Assembly: GCF_030272615.1 (NCBI RefSeq)
Contig: NC_081405.1
Location: 311,627,235-311,691,234 of the forward strand
From: Cryptomeria japonica
Lineage: Eukaryota; Streptophyta; Pinopsida; Cupressales; Cupressaceae
Direction of reading: 5' to 3'
DNA: 64,000 nucleotides
Shown here: piece after piece, positions 24,682-35,929 of the stretch
How the letters are laid out: the number at the start of each line of letters is the position of its first letter
Position numbering within the stretch: position 1 is the first letter of the stretch
Notes under the pieces: model-generated
What the model saw: the letters and a program-made list of their open reading frames with translations, nothing else
What the model was told of the DNA's origin: nothing
Database searches by the model: none
Program-made: the position numbers and the translations under genes

Positions 24682-25600
24682 AAACAATCCTCCAAGGTGG
24701 CTTGTAAGTAACTTTAAGTCCAGCAACAAGAAAAACAAAATTGACCAAGTCAAGTGGGTCCAAAGACAAGGACCACAAGATTATGTTAGACATCCCCATC
24801 AATGTGGATAACAAGGAACATGGGACCATAAATAAAGAGAATGAAGGTGGTCGAAAGGGGGAGAAGGTGCTAGAAGACTTGATTTTGGAGGTCACTAGGG
24901 GCCAAGAGAGATGCTTGAGGTGGGTTGGTAAGGAAATTGGAACCCTAAAAGATGGGATTAAGGATTGTATTGACATTTTCATAGATTCCCCTGGGCCTAT
25001 TAAAACTAAGAATCTCATGAGCTTGACTCAAAATTTGTCTCATGATGTTGAAACTATGAAGATCAACTACGAGTGCATATATGATAAGTTGGAAGAGTAT
25101 GTGGTGGACATCAAAGACAACCTAAATCATCTAGTGGAAATTAGCAAAGAAGAAATGAGTAACAACGCTGAGGGTTTGAAAAAAATCAATGCAATGATTG
25201 CAGACTATAGAACCAAACCCATAGCCAATGATCCTCCCTTGGGGGAAAAATAGAAAATGAATGCTTCGGAGGGTGGCGAGAGTGCTGCTGGAGGGAATAT
25301 TATCTCATGTCCCTGTACTAGGACATGGAGCCGAAGCCAGGACCAGGGTACCTCCAGATTCATCATGGAGGATCTAGAGAAAATCAACAAGAAGATTATT
25401 CAAAAGAATTATGAACTGGTCCACTCTCTCAATTGAGTGTTTTCTCATATTTTTGGGGGTTTTTCATGTTGTTTTTGGCTTTGGATCCGTGTGGGGTCTG
25501 TCCTTTGTTTCACTTCTGTTTAATGTCTGTTTGGTTGTTGGCCTTGATCTGTAAAAATTTAGGTTTCGGGTCCCTGTAAAACCTGTTTTTTTTTATGAAA
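24682..25600 (+). mobile_element. LINE-tailed insert with a coiled-coil ORF (919 bp)
   Basis: The insert is bounded by a 14-bp direct repeat. Its 3' part (25437-25600) is a T/G-rich untranslated tail with GGTCCCTGTAAAACCTG and a short T run, a style typical of plant LINE 3' UTRs. The 5' part carries the ORF at 24708-25253. It may be a 5'-truncated LINE of another family or a non-autonomous element mobilised by LINE enzymes. Confidence 0.6.
24708..25253 (+). CDS. Coiled-coil ORF of the LINE-tailed insert, unknown family
   Basis: The frame is open from 24708 to a TAG at 25251-25253, and has no ATG before codon 27 (near 24785). It is charged and mostly helical, with long spaced leucine/isoleucine stretches such as NLSHDVETMKINYECIYDKL and VVDIKDNLNHLVEISKEEM, so a coiled coil is likely. 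After the stop a further readable stretch (to about 25435) ends ..NKKIIQKNYELVHSLN. LINE ORF1 proteins of animals have coiled coils, but I cannot tie this one to a family. Absence of a start codon near the 5' end suggests truncation. Confidence 0.4.
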   Translation, partial: VTLSPATRKTKLTKSSGSKDKDHKIMLDIPINVDNKEHGTINKENEGGRKGEKVLEDLILEVTRGQERCLRWVGKEIGTLKDGIKDCIDIFIDSPGPIKTKNLMSLTQNLSHDVETMKINYECIYDKLEEYVVDIKDNLNHLVEISKEEMSNNAEGLKKINAMIADYRTKPIANDPPLGEK

Positions 25601-25614
25601 AACATTAATATTAA
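25601..25614. repeat. Target-site duplication, right copy (14 bp)
   Basis: This is the exact partner of 24668-24681. The following stretch to 26541 is AT-rich, apart from a GC-richer patch at 26290-26530, and shows no gene. Confidence 0.7.
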
Positions 25615-26541
25615 CATTGTTATCTAATAATTAGTTTCAATTTCCATTCATGAAAGACAATTTAAATAATCACTTGCATTAATCAATATCTAGGCATATA
25701 TTTAATAGCTAAGAGATTATTCACATAAGAAAACCCATCTTAAAGTTTTCTACACTAATTAAATTTAAACCAACAATCTTATAAAAAATAAACATCACTA
25801 ATTAATTTAAAATAAATACAAACGTTAGATAATTAAAATAATACAATATAGCATAGACAATCTAACTCCACCCTTAATTAATAATTGAATTCTCATTAGA
25901 TTACTTAAATCAACTATACAAAGACTATATAAAATAACATCTATCATTATTAATCATTCAAAACACATTAAAGAACGTTACTGGAATAGATTTTTCTTAT
26001 ACTAGCTTATCACCATGCCGAGATCAATAGAATGACAATGAACACCCTAAATCCAACATACTCCAGATGTTTTAAAAGAGGAAAATATATTGAGATTAAA
26101 TTTGAGCAATCCAAATTTATAATCTAATAAGTATTTGGACAGGTTGGTAAACGCTAAAATCTAATACTCACGACCAAACACATAACACAATGGAATATAA
26201 CAACCAAAGATTATTGCAAAATATACTTATATAATTACGGTGAGCCCTAAAACTATACATCATATCAAAACATTATAATAGTAAGCCCGAAATCCAAATT
26301 GATTGGATGGGCGAGGAAATTGGCTTGCAGTTTCGACGGACTATGACCTGGCTGAGGGAGGCGTGGGAGGTGACCGAGTAGTGGCGAGAGGGGTGACTCC
26401 AATCATGTAGTGGGAACAAGCCCCTTCTGCATGGGGAGAGGTACGACGCTTTGTGGTCCATCCCACGCAGTGGGGAAGCACCCTACGTGGTGCCACCATG
26501 CCCCCCTCCAAACAAAAAATGCAACGCCCCCCATCCAGACC

Positions 26542-26546
26542 ACTAC
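26542..26546. repeat. Target-site duplication ACTAC, left copy
   Basis: ACTAC precedes the left LTR and is repeated exactly at 30882-30886 after the right LTR. Confidence 0.85.
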
Positions 26547-27553
26547 TGATCTGAAGTTAAGGCTAAATAAAATTGTGCTTAATTTAAATTATAGATTTTT
26601 CTCGATCGTAAACAGATTTACGTGGTTATGATTTTCAGCCATTGAAATTATAAAAGCTAAGCTCACTTAATCCTTTGCACAACTTAATAATGTTAAATAA
26701 TAACTTAAAAAAGAAATTGAAAATCAACCAATAAAAGAGAATTAGAAGATAAAAGAGAGATCACGAGCTTGATAACGGAGTTCACTCAATATGAGCTACG
26801 TCTTCAGGTTCGCTTCTCAATGTAGGACCGCTTTATTGATGACGCCAAGCATAAACCACCTTATTACATCATCCAAGCTTCAAACTTGCAACATCTCTCA
26901 CAATCTTCTCACACACCTAAAGACACCCGCGTACTCTTCTTCATGGGCTAGGCTTCAATTGCCTCTTAACCCAATTGCATTGGAGAGTATTACAATTTAA
27001 CAAATGCCTTTGTGCTTACAAAAATCATGAAAACTCTTGTTCTCCAATTTCTTTTCAAGAGAAATCCTAAATTCTTCTCACAGTAAAAAATTGACTGATT
27101 TTACAATCCAAACACTCCGAGTTATATACAATTTCATATGCTAAAATGGGGTTAAAACAATAATATTTTACAAATATTTCATACGCCCTAATTCAAGCCT
27201 TATAATCTTTTAATAATGACTTAAAATATTATAACATGGCCTCTCCTTAATTTTGTGTTTGTATGGTTTAATTATTGTTTTGATCTTCTGTAAATGAAGG
27301 GGCTCGGGCCCTACCTCCACGGACTGCCTTTGTTTCCAAACAAAATTTGTTTTAAGGCTATGCAGAAGCACCAGTTGCAAGGCATGAACAGTAAGCGGGA
27401 GGTTTGTGGTTTGAACTTCCACCTCCTTAATATAGCCTTCATTACTTTCAATAGCAACTTGGCCCCTATCATATCTGAGGAATCTGCTTGCTCTTAGCGG
27501 CGGAGAGAAAAAGTAGAGAGGGGAGGTCAAGTCTTCTAGATCCTCCTGGATCA
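26547..27553 (-). repeat. 3' LTR of the deleted gypsy element (1007 bp)
   Basis: It is a direct copy of 29816-30881, lacking the extra 64-bp unit of that copy. Short ORFs inside it are incidental. Confidence 0.9.
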
Positions 27554-27892
27554 TTCCTCCCAATTGAGAAGCTTTTGGACCTCCAAAAGGTCTATTTTAT
27601 GTACAATTTGAGCTTGGGAAATGTCGCCCCACTTGCCCAGCATCATTTGTCCTTCTTGTTGAAGGCTTGAACATCTGACCCATCACAAACACAAACAAAT
27701 ATGAGATAGCTTTGCTGATACAATCAACTACATGTTCATCAATATTCACTATCACATTCATCATCCACATAGACAAAACTAGGAGAATAACGAGTACCGG
27801 TACTGAATACACTGATGTGAAGGAAATAGTATCAACATTCTGAATCTTCTGAGCAAGAGCATTATTAGAAGTTGAAACATTGAAACCCTCGG

Positions 27893-29678
27893 TTACCACC
27901 TCTGGCCGAAGGCTTGACTCTTCTTGCAACTGATCCTTATACTGTGTTGTTTGTGATAGCATATCATGTTCAAATTTCCATGCTTGGTATCACTAGTTGT
28001 TACAGACATAAGGGTTAAAGTATTGCTTGCATTTATAATCATTTTCAAATGTCTTATTTTTTCAAGAGACTTGTCACATTTCCTATGATGAGATTTTACA
28101 CTGAATTCAAGTCCATCTTTAAACAAATGGTACTTGTTATGTTCCCTATAGAAAATGGCTTTTCTATCATACAAATAAGAACTGCCTAGAACCATCCCAC
28201 AGATGTCAAGCGGAATTACATCTAACTCTACCTCATCTACAAACTTGGATGTGATTGCAATCGGAGTTTACATTGTTTTGATACATGTAATCGAGCATTA
28301 TCATGCACCCAACCCAATGGATATGGTTTAGGATGAGGTGTTGTTTTTAATCCTAATTTCTTAACAACTTGTTCAAAAATTAAGTTCACTTGTGATCCAC
28401 TATCTCTGAGTGTATCAATTTTACTTTGTTTTGTAATACCCCTTATGTGAAACAATTCATTCCTTTTACTTTCAACAGAGACCTCATTACACTTTATAGA
28501 GGAAGTATGGGAGCTAGAATTAGTAACAGGAACAATACCTTTTATACCCACAACTGTTCTCTTGGATTCATCACGAGATTCTGAACCAAGGTCTTGCACG
28601 ATAGCTGTGGTCTTTTGCTTACCCTTTTGATTCTTGAACCACTTGAGTTTCTGATCAGGATGCAATTTCCAACATTTTGCATCTTCATGCCCTTCTCTTT
28701 TGCAATGTGAGCAATAAGGCTTTTCCTCCTCTTTCTTCATGGAAATTGTTCGCTGCATTTTCTCCTTCCCTTTCTTGCTCCCTTTGTGTAAATTGGATTC
28801 CATGAAAAGACTATCATGGCTATTCCTTGAGCCTATTTCAAGATGAATGGCTTGCACACTAACTTCACCAAGGTTAGTTGGATTAAACATAAGTATTGTA
28901 TGTCTCAAATTCTTATGCAATCCACCTATATACTTTAACAAAGTTTCTTGCGTGTATAAAGGAATGCCCAAAATTAAAGCTCTTTTCCTAAACTCCTATG
29001 TATATTCCTGCACACTTTGTCCTTTCTCTTGCCTTAATGATTGCCAATTCATTACTACTTTTTGCATGTGACCTAATGGATAAAATTGTTTCTTAAGTGT
29101 AGCTGTAAACTCAAACCAAGAAGAAATTATTTTACCATATCGGCTAAGATCTTCCTGAGTTCTACTCTCCCACTAGAATAAGGCTGTGCCTCCCAGACGA
29201 AGAGTGGCTAACTGGATCTTTGAAGCATCATCAATAAACTTCTGAATCTTGCAATAAACTTCAACTTGTTTTATCCAATTATCAAGTTTCTCTGCATCCA
29301 CTTCTCCATTATAGGTTGGCAATTCAAATTTAACATCAAGTTTTAACAAAGGTGAATTAGACTGGACTGTACATGATTTTTTTTCTTGGGGGAAGAAGTA
29401 GAAGAAGAAAATGAAGAGGATGAAGAAGAAGAAGATGAAGAAGATTGGGATGGAGGTTCAGGAGGGTCACTACCACCTCCTACTCCTTTGTCTTTAATAT
29501 CTTTCGAAGGGGATTCACCTTCCTTCTTCTTCTTTTTGTCTTTTCTTTCCTTTTTCTTCTGCCTATCCTTGTACAACTCTTCCACCATCATCTTCATGTC
29601 TAGGAATGCTTTACGAAATTGTTCTTCATTCTCAAAGAGTTCAGGATTAACACGTTTTCCTTCTTCTGATTGTGCCAT
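27893..29678 (-). pseudogene. gag and aspartic protease of the deleted gypsy element
   Basis: The ATG at 29678 opens MAQSEEGKRVNPELF, followed by a Lys-rich and then Ser-rich linker. After a frameshift near 29345 (at a long T run) the capsid domain reads FELPTYNGEVDAEKLDNWI, then NWQSLRQEKGQSVQEYT. A CCHC knuckle YCSHCKREGHEDAKC lies at about 28715-28670. The protease core is RDSGSQVNLI near 28390, where the family normally has (I/V)DSG, and the pepsin-like second half LDICGMVLGSSYLYDRKA follows near 28215 in another frame. A TAG-type stop lies near 29000. The coding part ends around 27890 without RT. Confidence 0.85.
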
Positions 29679-29801
29679 GGTTGATCTTCAAGTAACTCAC
29701 CTCGATCCAATCTCCAGATTAAATTCTTCAAGTGCACCTTCTCCTTGCTTTAATTTCAACCTGGTTAACATCCACCACTTGCAAATTTTTTTTGTTAAAC
29801 T

Positions 29802-29813
29802 ACTCCGATACCA
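29802..29813 (-). promoter_or_regulatory. Primer binding site, tRNA-iMet type
   Basis: On the minus strand TGGTATCGGAGT follows the LTR end GATCA after two bases. The family consensus is TGGTATCAGAGC; two changes are seen. Confidence 0.75.
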
Positions 29814-29815
29814 CT

Positions 29816-30881
29816 TGATCTGAAATTAAGGCTAAATAAAATTGTGCTTAATTTAAATTACAAATTTTTCCCAATCATAAACAGAATTACGTGGTTATGA
29901 TTTTCAACCATTGAAATTACAAATGCTAAGCTCACTTAATCCTTTGCACAACTTAATAATGTTAAATAATAACTTAAAAAAGAAATTGAAAATCAATGAA
30001 TAAAAGAGAATTAGAAGATAAAAGAGAGATCATGAGCTTGATAATGGAGTTCACTCAATATGAGCTACGTCTCCGGGTCCGCATCTCATTGTAAGACCGC
30101 TTTATTGATGACACCAAGCATAAACCACCTTATTACATAATCCAAGCTTCAAACTTGCAACATCTCTCACAATCTCCTCACACACCTAAAGACACCGGCG
30201 TACTCTTCTTCACGGGCTAGGCTTCAATTGCCTCTTAACCCAATTGCATTGGAGAGTATTACAATTTAACAAATGCCTTTGTGCTTACAAAAATCATGAA
30301 AACTCTTGTTCTCCAATTTCTTTACAAGAGAAATTCTAAATTCTTCTCACAATGAAAAATTGACTGATTTTACAATCCAAACACTCCCAGTTATATACAA
30401 TTTCATATGCTAAAATGGGGTTAAAACAATAATATTTTACAAATATTCCATACACCCTAATTCGAGCCTTATAATCTTTTAATAATAGCTTAAAATATTA
30501 TAACATGGGCTCTCCTTAATTTTGGGTTTGTATGGTTTAATTATTGTTTTGATCTTCTGTAAATGAAGGGGCTCAGGCCCTACCTCCACTGACTCCCTTT
30601 GTTTCCAAACAAAATTTGTTTCAAGGCTGTGCGGAAGCACCAGTTGTGTGGCATGAACAGTAAGCGGGAGGTTGGTGGTTTGAACTGCCACCTCCTTAAT
30701 ATAGCCTTCATTACTTTCAATAGCAACTTGGGAGGTTGGTGGTTTGAACTGCCACCTCCTTAATATAGCCTTCATTACTTTCAATAGCAACTTGGCCCCT
30801 ATCATATCTGAGGAATCAGCTTGCTCTTAGCGGCGGAGAGAAAAAGTAGAGAGGGGAAGTCTTCTAGATCCTCCCGAATCA
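29816..30881 (-). repeat. 5' LTR of the deleted gypsy element (1066 bp)
   Basis: It is the direct copy of 26547-27553, with the same TGATC..GATCA ends. It is longer because a 64-bp stretch is duplicated at 30668-30795. Confidence 0.9.
30668..30795. repeat. 64-bp tandem duplication in the right LTR
   Basis: GAGGTTGGTGGTTTGAACTG begins at 30668 and again at 30732, and the two units are identical to the eye. The left LTR has one unit, so the duplication came after the element inserted. Confidence 0.9.
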
Positions 30882-30886
30882 ACTAC
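30882..30886. repeat. Target-site duplication ACTAC, right copy
   Basis: This is the exact partner of 26542-26546. From here to 31260 I see no gene. Confidence 0.85.
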
Positions 30887-31260
30887 GCACTGCCAAAACA
30901 AAAAGGGGATGATCCTCAGGAAATAAGGGCAAAACAAAATATAGAGAGAGGTTCAGCGTACAGACAAGCAGATATCGTAAATCAAATAAAGATCAAAAGA
31001 TCTCATCCTTAGACACAGACACAGACAGAAATAAGACTTGAAAGCAAACTGAAGATAGTTCAAACTAAAAGAAATAACATTGAAAAAGATTTATCTAGAC
31101 TAAATAAATGCTTACATCCAATATAAAGCTTTAGGGATTATTGAGAATCTTTAAACCAAAATTTAGAAGCACAAGCCAAACGGGAAGCAATTACATTATC
31201 TACATTTTCACCTGAGGAAAGAAATTCCTTCAGGATTAATATTATTCATTTGATTCAGGC

Positions 31261-31440
31261 AAATATTCACTGAGAGGACAAAGACCCTACGTCAATCCAC
31301 AATCCCAATAATCTGAAAGTGAGGTCTCTGCAGTCCTTTCATAATATTATTCAGCCAAATATTCACTGAGAGGACAAAGACCCTACGTCAATCCACAATC
31401 CCAATAATCTGAAAGTGAGGTCTCTGCAGTCCTTTCATTG
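31261..31440. repeat. 96-bp tandem duplication
   Basis: AAATATTCACTGAGAGGACA starts at 31261 and again at 31357, and the units are near identical through TGCAGTCCTTTCAT. No coding content. Confidence 0.85.
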
Positions 31441-33777
31441 TTCCATCAACCAACACCCTTTGCAAATTTCCTGTCTCCAAACCACTCCCACACAGGCCAA
31501 AATCCAAAATCCATCTGCCATTTTTTTCTCACCAAAGCTCCCCCTTCCCGAATGCCTCCAAGAATGAAATATATAATTTCCCCCAACGGTCATAACCATC
31601 TATAATCGTTAATAAAAACAACTAAATATTAATTCACTATTTTAACATTTTAACTTTTAATTATTTAAACTATCAACTAATTTAATAAATTTATTATGTT
31701 TGGAAATTAAATTATTATTCATTGTATTCATTTAATGAATTTAAATATAATTATTTTACATTCGATTATACTATATATTTAATTTACCCATTTCACAAAT
31801 TACTAGTTAGCTAAGAGTTATTATAATCAACTAAGTAATTTAACTTCTCACTCTTATTCTCTTTTTCAAATAAATGTGTTCTAAGAACTTGCCGTTAGGC
31901 AATACTATTGTAATGATTTTTTTTAGGACTTAAATAGTTATTAAAAAAACTGATTTTAACCAATTACAATCAACTATTATTCTGTTTTTAAAATATATTT
32001 TGTTCTAAAATATATTTTTCTCACACAAAATAATCGGAAGACAAACTGTTTAACTAACAATATTTTTAGTATTTTTACATTTGCACTTAAGTTTCATATG
32101 TTTTAATAAATAATATACTTTTTATTTAAAATATATATTTAATAAAAATAATTTTAAGTCAATTAACTTTTAAAAGAAAAAAAGTATTCTTTGATGTAAT
32201 TTCTTTAAAAAAAAAAATCATATTTTTAAGAACTTTTAAAAAAAAAAAATTTCATTAACATAATTTAAAAAAATAATATTATGATTATTATTATATATTT
32301 TAATTGTTTTCTTATTTGATTTATATTGGGTTGTAAAGAGTATTAATTTTTTTTTAATATTTATTCAATGAATGATTAGTAATCAAATGTTGTAAGGCTT
32401 TCTTTATCATTTTAGATTTTTCCCTATCATATTATTGTTAATATATAACATTATTTATATTCATCTATTCATCACATTAAAAAATAAAGAAAAATAATGA
32501 TTAAATTATTAAAATTAAAAAGATTTTTTTTAGTTTAAAATTATTATAAAAAATGTCTTAATATATATTTACATGTTATATTTAATAATATTGTAAAATT
32601 AAAAAAAGATTATTAAATTTTTTATTTTTTTTGAAAATTTAAATGGTTTATTATATTATTTTATTGCAAGCCTTGTTTTCAAATTTGAAATGGATCTAAT
32701 ATAAATATTAAAAAATATATACCCGCATTAAATAAAATTAAGCATTCTAAAATAAAATTTAGTTAAGGTTAGGTTAGGATTAGGGTTAGAGTTAATAATA
32801 GGGTTCAATTAGGATTGGAGTTGGTGTTCCTAAGATTTAAATTGGGGTTATAGGGTTAGGGTTTAATTAGTATTAAGTTTATGGTTAATATTATGATTAA
32901 AGTTAATATGACTAAGATATAATTACATATTTTCTTGATCAATAAAACCTTCACATACCATAATTAAAATATAGTTAATAGTTATTAATATGTTATTGGT
33001 GAAATATTTTATAATTATACATTTAAGACAACACAATTGTATAAAGATAAACAATATAAATTAAATTAAATTAAATTAAACAATATATTAGTGACAATTA
33101 ATAAATTATTATTTCAACTACAAATTAACAAGGCAAGTACTCGCCACTATGTGACACTTGTTATTTTTGTTTAGCCATACATATTTAAAATAAAACATTT
33201 TAGTTAAATTTTTGAAAACATATTTATTTTTTATAATTTATTACATTGTTGACAAATAAAATAATTCTTTAAAAAAATAAAAACAACAAATTTAAAATAT
33301 ATATATTTTTTTATCTACTAATTTATTATATTATTGACAAATAAAACAACTCTTGAGAAATAAATAAATAAATAATATGTAGAATAAATTATCTCTTAAA
33401 CAAATTTAAAATAAAGAATGTTTCCATATCTACTGGTTTATTTACTTCTTCCATGAATATATTAATAATATTTAATGTTCCTGCATGCATATAATAATAA
33501 TATTTAATGTTCCTGCATGTACATAATAATATTTATATTATGGAGAAAATATATTCTGAATAGCAATTTAAATTACCACAAATAGGCTACACAAATTTCA
33601 ACTTAAATTACTAAGTTTTGTTCGTTTGAAATTTGTACTCCAATACTTTAAAAGTAACGCACGCCTATTCCTCAGAATTATGTACTTAAATAGCTAATTA
33701 TTATTATTATTTAAAAAAGTTTCATTGCTGGAGATTATTTTAGACCAATCACATATTTGTTAGAGCCGAATTTATCT
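31441..33777. other. AT-rich spacer without genes
   Basis: Very AT-rich, with many A and T runs. The only structured parts are the telomere-like patch at 32764-32870, a TTAAA run near 33060, and a repeated AATATTTAATGTTCCTGCATG word at about 33466-33520. I see nothing coding on either strand. Confidence 0.7.
32764..32870 (+). repeat. Degenerate telomere-like patch
   Basis: TTAGGTTAGGATTAGGGTTAG and later GGGTTATAGGGTTAGGGTTTAAT words recur over about 100 bp. They resemble the plant telomere unit TTTAGGG, but few units are exact. It may be an interstitial telomeric repeat or simple drift in AT-rich DNA. Confidence 0.4.
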
Positions 33778-33905
33778 GGAAATCGAGAGCGAAATATAAG
33801 CTACTCCAAAATTTGGTCGAATACAGACATCTGTTTACGTTGTTGGCGAGCTTTTAGATTCTGTGTGCTCGCTTCCTCTCACTCAATAATATGATCAGCG
33901 CAAGG
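33778..33905 (+). other. Possible 5' non-coding exon
   Basis: A sharp rise in GC relative to the spacer ends at AGCGCAAG|GTATGCAG, a fair splice donor. It has the look of a transcript start, but no TATA box is convincing and no long ORF follows until 35651. Intervening DNA (33906-35643) shows no clear gene. Confidence 0.2.
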
Positions 33906-35730
33906 TATGCAGGATTTTTAATCATTAATCTTACGTTTATTTTACAGACAAGAGATCGTTATACTGTGAGGAAATGCCCAAGTTGTAGTATTTAAATTTT
34001 CAAGCAAATTTATGCATTTGGATTTTCTGTGAGATTGGACATCTGGGATTTTCTTGTTTGTTTGTATGTTATTAATGGTTTTGTCCTTCTACAACATTTT
34101 TCTGAGGCGGGCAAAATCAAATATCATGTGCAGACTGATAACAGCATAGGAATCAATAGAGTCCCTACCCATAACCAAATTTACCATCGTTCATCAACAG
34201 GATCTTGAATAAGCGAGAGTAAAAAAACCCTAAAAAAATCGTTTCCATTGACTGATATATGATGAAACCCTCTGCAAAATTCTCAAATGTTGTTCTTTAT
34301 GTTTTGGCAAAAAAAATCATTTTCCATTCATATATGGCTGAAATTTGCCCATCATTTAACAATATTCAGTCTTGAATTGGTGGACCTTGTCCTTAACTTA
34401 TTATTCAGAGCAATTGGAAATTGTGCCCATTCTTATTCACAACCTTTGCTTTTCATTTAATTAATCCATTCTTTCCCGTCAGGATCAGTGGTTTAGTTCA
34501 CATTTTATTTCGCTGATCCCATCTCAATGGGACAACATAGTAGTGTTGGTTAGTTTGCGTTTTGTTTCTACAAACTCTGCTTTCACTAATAAGCTTTTCA
34601 TTTCTATTTCCATTGCATTCCTCTGTATGTTTGTTCACTTTGCCATTACCGCCAAGAAAAGCTAACAAGCAAGAGGGAGACAGACAACTAAGATTGTCGA
34701 GTGATAATATTTTCCCCAAGAGAGAGAAATGATCCCCAATCTGCATGTATGAAACATTTGTAACCAGAAATGGAATCGCTACAGTGTTAGTTTGAGTGGA
34801 AAAGTCAAGTCTATCTCAACTGGAATATTGATGGCTCTGAGTACTTTGAAGCGACAATCCCTTCTTTGATTAGGTCTAATACCGACACGATATTTGCTAA
34901 CCCATGTGGGATATAAACAAATTAATACAAAAATAATAAGCCCTGTTGAAGATTATGGATTAATATGTGTAGCCCAATCTTTTGAACCAGATCCACAAGA
35001 CGTTTGAAAAATTCATCTGTAGGGAAAAGACCGACTAGTCTTTCTGGTGAGCATTCCTTTTCTGATTCCTTTATTTGCTAAAAAATGACTTAGACTTATA
35101 TATCTCAGCTTTCCATGGGGTTGTGTCCCTGGATCTGGGTGACATTGCCTTTGTTCTGAATGCCTTGGGGCATGGGGGCTTGGAGGGGATGTCCTTTTCA
35201 ATCAGTACTGTTCAGCTCCGTCCTTCTGGTGAATAAAAATAGAAAAAGGGCAACTTTTTAAGGAAAATAATGCTAAAAAGTAAAAAGTAAAAACCCAAAA
35301 TGGTAAAAGGGGGAGGATTATCATTGCAAATTCAACTCCCTTGTATTTACCTTTTTCAAACTTCGGCTACTTTTAGTTTGTTTTAAGTTATTTTGAGAGC
35401 TGTCCTTTGGTGTCCCCTAATTTCTAGAAAAAAATTGTGGTCTCCAAAATTGAATCACTATGTCCTCACATCCCAGAAACTTGGAGAAACACTGATATTT
35501 TTGCAATAATGATGAAATGTGATCTAAATGAAACTTTTAGTGAGGCAGGTTGTTTTTTCTAAAAGAATATATAGCTACCAATGGGTTTAATACTCACTCT
35601 TTATTGCATTGGTTATCATCTCTGAATTTTCCTGCCTTTCCAGGACAGTAATGTTAAGGCCTAAGATAACCTGTAATAAAAGCATTAGGCCTCTCAACTC
35701 TGCCAGATTATCACAATCAGAGTATGGTTT

Positions 35731-35865
35731 TGTTGGTGTTGGAAATAAGCTACACCCGGACCGACGATGGACTGGTCCAAGAGGGGCCAGTAGCTCAGTG
35801 GTAGAGCATTCCAGCAGCGTATGGAAGGTCCTAGGTTCGAGTCCTAGCTGGTCCATGTCTCAACA
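35731..35865 (+). repeat. TRIM 5' LTR (135 bp)
   Basis: TGTTG..CAACA ends are intact. The LTR differs from the 3' LTR by about seven substitutions and no indels. Confidence 0.9.
35784..35855 (+). ncRNA. tRNA-like sequence in the TRIM 5' LTR
   Basis: These 72 nt fold as a cloverleaf. The acceptor is GGGCCAG/CTGGTCC (one G-U), the D stem GCTC/GAGC, the anticodon stem TTCCA/TGGAA and the T stem CTAGG/CCTAG with TTCGAGT loop. The anticodon loop is 8 nt and lacks U33, so this is unlikely to be a decoding tRNA. Box A TAGCTCAGTGG (35791-35801) and box B GGTTCGAGTCC (35834-35844) match pol III consensus exactly. Confidence 0.7.
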
Positions 35866-35878
35866 TGGTATCAAAGCC
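35866..35878 (+). promoter_or_regulatory. TRIM primer binding site
   Basis: TGGTATCAAAGCC sits directly after the LTR. It is the tRNA-iMet primer site with one change (A for G). Confidence 0.85.
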
Positions 35879-35929
35879 AGGTCCAGGCTAGGAGCCCCAA
35901 GCACACAAGAGGTGTGGCTTAAGTTGGGG

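Larger units (their letters stand above)
26547..30881 (-). mobile_element. Internally deleted Ty3/gypsy element (4.3 kb)
   Basis: The LTRs at 26547-27553 and 29816-30881 have TGATC..GATCA ends. A primer site for tRNA-iMet lies at 29813-29802 on the minus strand (TGGTATCGGAGT), 2 bases inside the right LTR. A perfect ACTAC duplication flanks the element. Inside, only gag and protease remain; RT, RNase H and integrase are missing, and 27554-27890 is short unrecognised sequence. It is therefore a deletion derivative with intact ends. Confidence 0.9.

Noticed and set aside
29386-29823. Glu-rich plus-strand ORF
   Set aside because: It is the complement of the Ser-rich linker of the minus-strand gag.
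31441-33777. A hidden gene in the AT-rich spacer
   Set aside because: No frame of ordinary composition on either strand, and no splice-like structure.
35784-35855. A genuine tRNA gene
   Set aside because: It lies inside an LTR repeated 199 bp on, the anticodon loop is 8 nt without U33, and the second copy has stem mismatches.
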